A DNA stretch of 12,093 nucleotides, taken from the NCBI GenBank assembly GCA_016793585.1, contig JAEUJR010000198.1, positions 1 through 12,093 of the forward strand, read 5' to 3'. The position numbers were made by a program, and so were the translations under genes. This document shows, one piece after another, positions 6,360 through 11,125 of the stretch (its first letter is position 1; the number at the start of each line of letters is the position of its first letter). The notes under the pieces are model-generated. The model searched no databases and was not told where the DNA came from. It worked only from the letters and a program-made list of their open reading frames with translations. This DNA is from Archangium sp. (lineage in GTDB: Bacteria; Myxococcota; Myxococcia; Myxococcales; Myxococcaceae).

Positions 6360-7127
6360 ATGACCGTCACGCGGTTCGTCCTCGTCGTCGCCTCGCTCTG
6401 CTGCTCCACCGCCTGCCAGACGACGTTGCGTCAGGTGCGCGACCTGCCTCCGGCGCTCACGTTGCCGGGGCCCACCTTCGGGCTCGAGGTGACTGGCGCG
6501 CACCGCGAAGCCGCGCTCGAGCAGCTCGAGCTGGGGCTGCGGCAACACGGCCAGCCGGTGCGCTGCGAGGGCCCCTGCGCCGGGCAGGCGGTGGTTCGGG
6601 CGAAGGTCGTCGACACCTCGGTCACGCCGCGCCTCATCGCGCCGAACCTCGTACGGGCGATGACCGACGTGCTCGTGCAGGCGACGGTGGACATCGACGC
6701 GCTCGATGCAGCCGGCCAGACGCTGTCGAGCAGACGCTACTTCGGCAGCATCACCGGCAACGTGCTGCAGACGCCGGCGCAGGTGCTCGAGGCGCAGGCG
6801 GTGCAGGTCGCCACCCGGCGCTTCCTGCGCAAGCTGCTGCCCCGCCGCCTCGACATCGAGCTCGCCGTCGAGACGGGCGGCTCGCTCGACCCCGGCGTCG
6901 ACCGCGCGCTCTCGGGCGACCTCGCCGGCGCCGACGCCGAGTTCACGAGGCTGACGCAGACCGAGCCGAAGAACGCGGCCGCCTGGTACGACCTGGGCGT
7001 GGTGGCCGAGCTGCTGGGCGACGAAGACCGCGCGCTCACGGCGTACAAGACGGCGCACGAGCTGCGGAGCGCGTCACGCTATCGCGATGCCGTGCGGCAC
7101 CTCGAAGCCCGGCTCGACGAGAACTGA
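6360..7127 (+). CDS. TPR-containing lipoprotein (paralogue of the one at 256-1026)
   Basis: This 255-aa protein has a signal peptide (TRFVLVVASLCC) ending in the lipobox S-T-A-C, with lipidated Cys19. The middle region (about 40-160) contains predicted strands such as QAVVRAKVVDTSV and DVLVQATVDIDAL. Residues about 178-252 contain TPR-like helices (LAGADAEFTRLTQTEPKNAA and YDLGVVAELLGDEDRALTAYKTA). Residues 160-252 align without gaps with residues 152-244 of the lipoprotein at 256-1026, with about a third identical by eye over the TPR portion; the N-terminal halves are much more diverged. It begins 21 bp after the PEGA gene on the same strand and is probably in the same transcript. It may be the outer-membrane component of the ATPase/PEGA module. 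The molecular function is not known. Confidence 0.82.
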   Translation: MTVTRFVLVVASLCCSTACQTTLRQVRDLPPALTLPGPTFGLEVTGAHREAALEQLELGLRQHGQPVRCEGPCAGQAVVRAKVVDTSVTPRLIAPNLVRAMTDVLVQATVDIDALDAAGQTLSSRRYFGSITGNVLQTPAQVLEAQAVQVATRRFLRKLLPRRLDIELAVETGGSLDPGVDRALSGDLAGADAEFTRLTQTEPKNAAAWYDLGVVAELLGDEDRALTAYKTAHELRSASRYRDAVRHLEARLDEN

Positions 7128-7150
7128 GGGTTGTTCAAAGGGCACCCAAG

Positions 7151-7165
7151 CCGCTAACAGAGCGG
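7151..7165 (+). promoter_or_regulatory. Short hairpin over the ribosome-binding region of the serine acetyltransferase gene
   Basis: CCGCT (7151-7155), loop AACAG, AGCGG (7161-7165), ending 2 nt before the ATG at 7168. The 3' arm overlaps the only purine-rich stretch (AGAGCGGG) before the gene, so pairing could mask ribosome binding. The stem is 5 bp, so it may be chance. Confidence 0.25.
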
Positions 7166-7167
7166 GC

Positions 7168-8016
7168 ATGTCGACCCTTCCGCCGGAGCTCATCGAGCGG
7201 CTCATCGCCGAGCGCCGAAAACACCACGTGCCCTCGCAGCTGCGGCCGCTGGCCCAGCACTTCGTGCAGCAGTGCCTGGGGGTGTTGTTCCCGCACTTCG
7301 CGCCGACGGTGGTGTGCAGCGAAGACGCCGTGCAGGAAGACCTCATTCAGCTCGAGCAGTCGCTCGCCCGGCTCGAGCGCAGCGTCAGCACGCTGCACGG
7401 TGCCATGCCCGAGCGGCTGGTGGAGCGCTTCTTCGCCTCGCTCGCCGACGTGCACCAGCGCCTGTCGGAAGACGCGCGCGCCATCTTCGAAGGCGACCCG
7501 GCCGCGAAGAGCGTCGACGAGGTGCTGCTCACCTACCCAGGCTTCTTCGCCATCGCCGTGTTCCGCGTCGCGAACCTGCTGCACCGGCTCGGCATGCCGC
7601 TGCTGCCACGGCTGCTGACCGAGGTGGCGCACGAGAAGACGGGCGTCGACATTCACCCGGGCGCCACCATCGGCCGCCGCTTCTGCATCGACCACGGCAC
7701 CGGCATCGTCATCGGAGAGACGACGCACATCGGCGACGGCGTGAAGCTGTACCAGGGCGTGACGCTGGGCGCGCTGACGGTCGAGAAGGGCCTCGCCGAC
7801 TCGAAGCGCCACCCGACGATTGGCGACGAGGTCGTCATCTACGCCGGCGCGACGATTCTCGGCGGGCAGACGAACGTGGGGCACCACTCCATCGTGGCGG
7901 GCAATGCCTTCGTCACCACCTCGGTGCCGGCGAACTCGGTCGTGACGCGAAAGAGCGAAGTGCGCCCGCGCGGCCCGGGCTCGTCGATGTTCGACGACCT
8001 CGACTTCGTCATCTGA
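7168..8016 (+). CDS. cysE: Serine O-acetyltransferase (CysE/EpsC type)
   Basis: This 282-aa enzyme transfers an acetyl group from acetyl-CoA to L-serine, giving O-acetylserine for cysteine synthesis in the cytoplasm. Residues about 1-150 form the helical N-terminal domain, and about 155-255 the left-handed beta-helix of hexapeptide repeats. The catalytic pair is present with the E. coli spacing of 15: Asp161 in GVDIHPGATIG and His176 in CIDHGTGIVIGET. The acetyl-CoA region (YQGVTLGALT, KRHPTIGDEVVIYAGATILGG) is also clear. The protein ends in DLDFVI; a C-terminal Ile is the residue that CysE inserts into the CysK active site. The long N-domain resembles proteins named EpsC in current annotation. 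The ATG at 7168 matches the family start; codons before it (to 7087) lie within the preceding gene. It follows the lipoprotein gene by 40 bp. Confidence 0.93.
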   Translation: MSTLPPELIERLIAERRKHHVPSQLRPLAQHFVQQCLGVLFPHFAPTVVCSEDAVQEDLIQLEQSLARLERSVSTLHGAMPERLVERFFASLADVHQRLSEDARAIFEGDPAAKSVDEVLLTYPGFFAIAVFRVANLLHRLGMPLLPRLLTEVAHEKTGVDIHPGATIGRRFCIDHGTGIVIGETTHIGDGVKLYQGVTLGALTVEKGLADSKRHPTIGDEVVIYAGATILGGQTNVGHHSIVAGNAFVTTSVPANSVVTRKSEVRPRGPGSSMFDDLDFVI

Positions 8017-8053
8017 ACCGTCGGAAGGCGTCGCGGGCTCCAACCCTGCACCC

Positions 8054-8773
8054 ATGGTGGGTCTGCCGGCCCTGCTCCTCGTGTCGTCGCTCGCCGCGCC
8101 CTCCGTCTCGGCGCGCGTGTGGCCGCAGGTGCGCCTCGAGGTGCCGCTCCACCCACGCCTCGGCCTTCAGCTCGACGCCTCGGCGCGCACGGTGCTGTGG
8201 CCGGCGCCAGCGTGGGACCGAACCGTCGACACGGTGAGCCTGGGAGGCAAGCTCGGCGCCGGCTTTCAGCTCTCGCTGGGCACGGGCTGGGTCGCGCGAC
8301 GCACCGAGCGCAGCCTGCTCGACGTGACCGAGCTGCGCGTCTTCGAGCAGGCCTCGTGGGCGTCGACGATGGGAGCGCTCCAGCTCGCGGCGAGGGCGCG
8401 GCTCGAACATCGCGCGGTGGTGGGAGGCGCGCTGCTCCATCGTGTGCGGGTGCAGGCGAAGGCCGGCGTCGTCACGCCCCAGGCCGTCGGCGTGTACGGG
8501 CTGCTCGAGAGCTTCGTGCAGGTGCACGACGCGGGCACGGCGCACGCGGGCCTCGAGCAGCAGCGCTTCCAGGTGGGCGTCGAGCTGCCCCTGGCGCGAG
8601 GGCTCAGCGTCGACCTCGCGTTCCTCGAGCGGTGGGTGACGGGGCTGAACGCGCCCGCGGAGTGGCAACAGGTGGTGCTGATGACGTTCGTCGTACAGGT
8701 GCCGACGCCCGGCAGAACCCTCGCGCCCGTGCAAGGCTCCCAACCGCTCCCCCGCGCAGACGAGGCCCGATGA
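8054..8773 (+). CDS. Predicted outer-membrane beta-barrel protein, DUF2490-like
   Basis: This 239-aa protein has a signal peptide (LPALLLVSSLAAPSVSA, likely cleaved after Ala20) and then alternating hydrophobic/polar strands typical of small outer-membrane barrels. The pattern of a Trp-rich start (RVWPQVRLEV), an early Arg-rich strand (LRVFEQASWAS), RARLEHR, HRVRVQAKAG and the late LEQQRFQVGVELPL is what I associate with DUF2490. That assignment is from memory of the family pattern and is moderately certain. No enzyme motif is seen. There is no evident Shine-Dalgarno before the ATG, 37 bp after cysE. Its TGA overlaps the ATG of the mrp gene (ATGA, 8770-8773), so the two are probably translated together, although a barrel and a cytosolic Fe-S ATPase have no obvious shared role. 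The C-terminal 20 residues (after VQVPTPGR) look unstructured. Confidence 0.72.
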   Translation: MVGLPALLLVSSLAAPSVSARVWPQVRLEVPLHPRLGLQLDASARTVLWPAPAWDRTVDTVSLGGKLGAGFQLSLGTGWVARRTERSLLDVTELRVFEQASWASTMGALQLAARARLEHRAVVGGALLHRVRVQAKAGVVTPQAVGVYGLLESFVQVHDAGTAHAGLEQQRFQVGVELPLARGLSVDLAFLERWVTGLNAPAEWQQVVLMTFVVQVPTPGRTLAPVQGSQPLPRADEAR

Positions 8774-9612
8774 ACGACCCGCACGACCCCAGAGCCGCGC
8801 TGTTCTCGAAGCAGGGCGTGTCGCTGGGCGCGAAGCGCCGTGGCGCTTTCGCCCGCAACGTCGTCATCGTCACCAGCGGCAAAGGCGGCGTCGGCAAGAG
8901 CACCGTCTCGGTGAACCTGGCGAGTGCCTTCGCCCAGCGTGACTGGCGCGTGGGCCTGCTCGACGCCGACGTCTACGGCCCCTCCGTGCCGCGCATGCTG
9001 CAGCTCGAAGACGCGCGCCTCGAGTGGAACGACGCCGACCGCATCGTCTGCGCCGAGAACTTCGGGCTGAAGGTGATGAGCGTGGGCATGACGACGCCGA
9101 CGCCCGACACGCCGCTCATCTGGCGCTCCTCGGTGGCCACCAGCGCGATGGTGCAGCTGCTCGACGACGTCGACTGGGGGCCGCTCGACCTGCTCGTCAT
9201 CGACATGCCGCCGGGCACGGGAGACACCCAGCTGACGATGGCGCAGGAGCTGAGCGTCACCGCCGCGCTCGTCGTCACCACGCCGCAGCTCATCGCGACC
9301 GACGACGTGCGCCGCGCCATTCGCATGCTGCAGGACGTGCAGGTGCCCATCGCCGGCATCATCGAGAACATGAGCCCGTTCACCGCACCAGACACCGGCG
9401 CCCGGTATGCCCTCTTTGGTGAAGGCGGAGGGCGGCTGCTTGCAGACCAGTATCGGCTCCCGCTGCTCGCCGAGCTGCCGTTCGACCTCGACGTGCGCGT
9501 GTCGACCGACGCAGGCACGCCGCTCATGGTGTCGGGGCGGGCGGAGCAGAAGGCGCGTTACGACGCCATCGCGGAGCAGCTCATCGCGTCGGGGCAGCTG
9601 ACGCGGGCGTGA
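8770..9612 (+). CDS. mrp: Mrp/ApbC-family P-loop ATPase lacking the CxxC cluster ligands
   Basis: This 280-aa protein belongs to the Mrp/NBP35/ApbC branch of MinD-like ATPases, most of which carry or deliver Fe-S clusters in the cytoplasm. Motifs: deviant Walker A GKGGVGKS (37-44), switch I DADVYGPSVPRML (65-77), and Walker B VIDMPPGTGDTQLTM (143-157). The region after ENMS normally reads CPxCG in cluster carriers; here it is APDTG (206-210), so both ligands are replaced by Ala206 and Thr209. The only cysteine in the protein is Cys94. It has no N-terminal MIP18/DUF59 domain. The ATG at 8770 overlaps the previous stop and has a GAGG 4 nt upstream; codons before it (to 8119) are a shadow frame. 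The 3' end overlaps the convergent thioredoxin gene by 32 bp. It is either a non-cluster-binding variant or one relying on other residues. Confidence 0.9.
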   Translation: MNDPHDPRAALFSKQGVSLGAKRRGAFARNVVIVTSGKGGVGKSTVSVNLASAFAQRDWRVGLLDADVYGPSVPRMLQLEDARLEWNDADRIVCAENFGLKVMSVGMTTPTPDTPLIWRSSVATSAMVQLLDDVDWGPLDLLVIDMPPGTGDTQLTMAQELSVTAALVVTTPQLIATDDVRRAIRMLQDVQVPIAGIIENMSPFTAPDTGARYALFGEGGGRLLADQYRLPLLAELPFDLDVRVSTDAGTPLMVSGRAEQKARYDAIAEQLIASGQLTRA

Positions 9613-9973
9613 GCAGCTCGTGCTCGATGAGCTCGCGATGGTAGTGGTCGGCGCGGTAGCCGACGACGCGCTCGAACTCCTTGCCCTTGCGGAAGTAGAG
9701 GACGGTCGGCGTTCCGGTGACGCGCAGCTTCGCCGCCAGCTTCGGCGCCCGCGCGACGTCGAGCTCACCCACCTTGAGCCGGCCCTTGAAGTCGCGCGAC
9801 AGCTTCATCACCACGGGCTCGAGCATCTTGCAGGGGCCGCAGCCCTCGCTCCACACGTCGACGAGCACCGGCGTCTGGCTCTCGAGCACCTCGCGTTTGA
9901 AGTTCTCGTCGGTGAGCGCGACCACCGCGTGAGGCTCCGACTCGAGGCCGAGCAGCTTCGTGAACCATCCCAT
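9581..9973 (-). CDS. Thioredoxin-family protein with CGPC active site
   Basis: This 130-aa protein has a thioredoxin fold. The redox site is SEGCGPCKML (Cys45, Cys48), and the cis-proline is in VTGTPTVLYF (Pro89). The beta strand VLVDVWSEGC and the end region (KEFERVVGYRADHYHRELIEHELL) fit thioredoxin. The residue before CGPC is Gly rather than the usual Trp. It is about 20 residues longer than E. coli TrxA, split between an N-terminal extension (MGWFTKLLGLESEPHA) and a short tail. There is no signal peptide, so it is likely a cytosolic dithiol reductant. The ATG at 9973 has no good Shine-Dalgarno. The last 32 bp of the gene are antisense to the end of mrp. It follows the 119-aa gene by 39 bp on the same strand and may be the last gene of the ferredoxin-led operon. 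Confidence 0.92.
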   Translation of the reverse strand: MGWFTKLLGLESEPHAVVALTDENFKREVLESQTPVLVDVWSEGCGPCKMLEPVVMKLSRDFKGRLKVGELDVARAPKLAAKLRVTGTPTVLYFRKGKEFERVVGYRADHYHRELIEHELLTPASAAPTR

Positions 9974-10012
9974 ACCGGGTGAGAGCGACGCGGGCCTGCG
10001 GAGGGTTCCGGC

Positions 10013-10372
10013 TCAGAGCCTGATGTCTCGCTTCGTGTCGTCGAGCAGCACGAGGGTGCGGCGCGTGCGCTCGAGCCAGGGCTTCCACACCCCGGCCGAC
10101 GACGGGTACGCCGCGACGAGCGCTTCGTACTCGGCGAGGCGGGCCTGGGTGAACGAGCGCAGCCGGTCGATGGTGGCGACGAGCTCGTCGGCCGACTGTG
10201 CGGAGCGGAGCACGTCGACCAGCATGCGCGGGCGCTCGTTGATGCGCAGGCTCGCCTCGGAGGCGCGCGCGAGCGAGATGAGCTCGTTCTTCGTCAGGTA
10301 GACGCCGCTCTTCGCGGGGGTGAGGAACGTCTTCGCGAGCGCTTCGTAGGGGCCGTCGTCGCGGGCGTTCAT
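10013..10372 (-). CDS. Hypothetical helical protein, 119 aa
   Basis: I do not recognise this family. The sequence is rich in Ala, Leu, Arg and Glu, has no cysteine, no signal peptide and no membrane segment, and reads as four or so amphipathic helices (for example KNELISLARASEASLRINE, SADELVATIDRLRSF and ARLAEYEALVAAYP). The start is well supported: a GAGG lies 7 nt before the ATG, and that ATG overlaps the stop of the upstream gene (ATGA, 10369-10372). Such coupling suggests it works with, or is made in fixed ratio to, the 242-aa protein encoded just before it. Codon use matches the neighbours, so it is very likely a real gene. Confidence 0.72.
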   Translation of the reverse strand: MNARDDGPYEALAKTFLTPAKSGVYLTKNELISLARASEASLRINERPRMLVDVLRSAQSADELVATIDRLRSFTQARLAEYEALVAAYPSSAGVWKPWLERTRRTLVLLDDTKRDIRL

Positions 10373-11097
10373 GGCGTGGCCTCGAGGTGCGGGTAGGCGG
10401 CGCGGAAGGCGTCGTCGGTCAACTGGCAGGGCCGAAACGCCGGCTCGAGGAGCGCGTTGGCGAGGTCGTTCGGCACGCGGGGCTCGACGCCGAAGCGGGC
10501 CAGCACCTCGTCACCTGCGCGACGAACCCACTGCGTGAAGGGCGGGCCGAGCAGCGTCGACTCGGGCCAGGCGCGCCGGTGCGAGGGCTCGAGGCCCCAC
10601 GAGGTGACGCTCCACACGTCGGCGGGCGGGGCGTCGGGGGGAACGAGCGGCTCGCCGGGGAAGCTGGTGTCGAAGCCGAGCACCCCAGAGCCACGCGTGA
10701 GGCCACACTCGAGCAGCACCTGCTGCAGCGCCTCGTCGTCGGGGCCTCGCGCGGGCTCGAACAGCGCGGGCTTCAGTGGCGCCGCGAAGCGCACGAGCCG
10801 GCTGGCGTGCTCGAAGCGCGCTCCGCGCCCATTCACGGCGTCGACGAAGGGCAGGCTGGAGCCGATGGCGCGCGCGGCGGGTCTCCACAGCGACGGCCCG
10901 ACGTGCACGTGGTGCGCGCGCCCACCCGAGAGCAGGCCATCGAGCACGCGGCCCACGTGCGGTGGCTGCACCATGAAGACGACGTACGCCGCGTCGAGCC
11001 CGTTGAAGCCGAAGAGCGCGTTGTAGAGCCGCGCGAGCCAGCCATCATCGGCGTCGGCCGTGAGCAAGCCGAACACCTGCGTGGTCGGGCGAATCAT
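10369..11097 (-). CDS. Uncharacterised protein with a shikimate dehydrogenase-like N-terminal half
   Basis: This 242-aa protein has no confident family. By eye the first 90 residues follow the substrate-binding domain of shikimate dehydrogenase (AroE): VFG strand at 8-10, a helix ending LYNALFGFNGLDAAYVVFMV (24-43), a helix GRVLDGLLSGGR (49-60), the strand HHVHVGPSLW in the place of NVTVPFK, and DAVNG (86-90) in the place of GAVNT. The AroE catalytic residues are absent: no SxS pair near the start, no Lys after the HVHVG strand, and no NTD aspartate. No glycine-rich NADP loop is visible in the second half. Thus it would not be an active dehydrogenase. The ATG at 11097 has GAGGAG about 10 nt upstream; the frame is open to 11217 but only over the end of the ferredoxin gene. 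The AroE resemblance is inference. Confidence 0.7.
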   Translation of the reverse strand: MIRPTTQVFGLLTADADDGWLARLYNALFGFNGLDAAYVVFMVQPPHVGRVLDGLLSGGRAHHVHVGPSLWRPAARAIGSSLPFVDAVNGRGARFEHASRLVRFAAPLKPALFEPARGPDDEALQQVLLECGLTRGSGVLGFDTSFPGEPLVPPDAPPADVWSVTSWGLEPSHRRAWPESTLLGPPFTQWVRRAGDEVLARFGVEPRVPNDLANALLEPAFRPCQLTDDAFRAAYPHLEATP

Positions 11098-11125
11098 CGC
11101 AGCCGCGCTCCTCGAGGGAAGGTGG

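Noticed and set aside
6336..6367. Direct repeat TGACCGT at 6336-6342 and 6361-6367 flanking the gap before the second lipoprotein
   Set aside because: Seven bases, one copy in a stop codon and one in a start codon context; expected by chance in GC-rich DNA.
8029..8047. T-arm-like sequence (GCGGG, CTCCAAC, CCTGC) before the barrel gene, suggesting a tRNA 3' end
   Set aside because: The loop lacks the TTC and purine of a real T-loop, the other arms would fall inside the cysE coding region, and no acceptor stem pairs.
8266..9768. 500-aa open frame on the minus strand across the barrel, mrp and thioredoxin genes
   Set aside because: It is longer than the real genes but compositionally biased (runs of Ser, Arg, His), with no domain, and crosses three well-supported genes.
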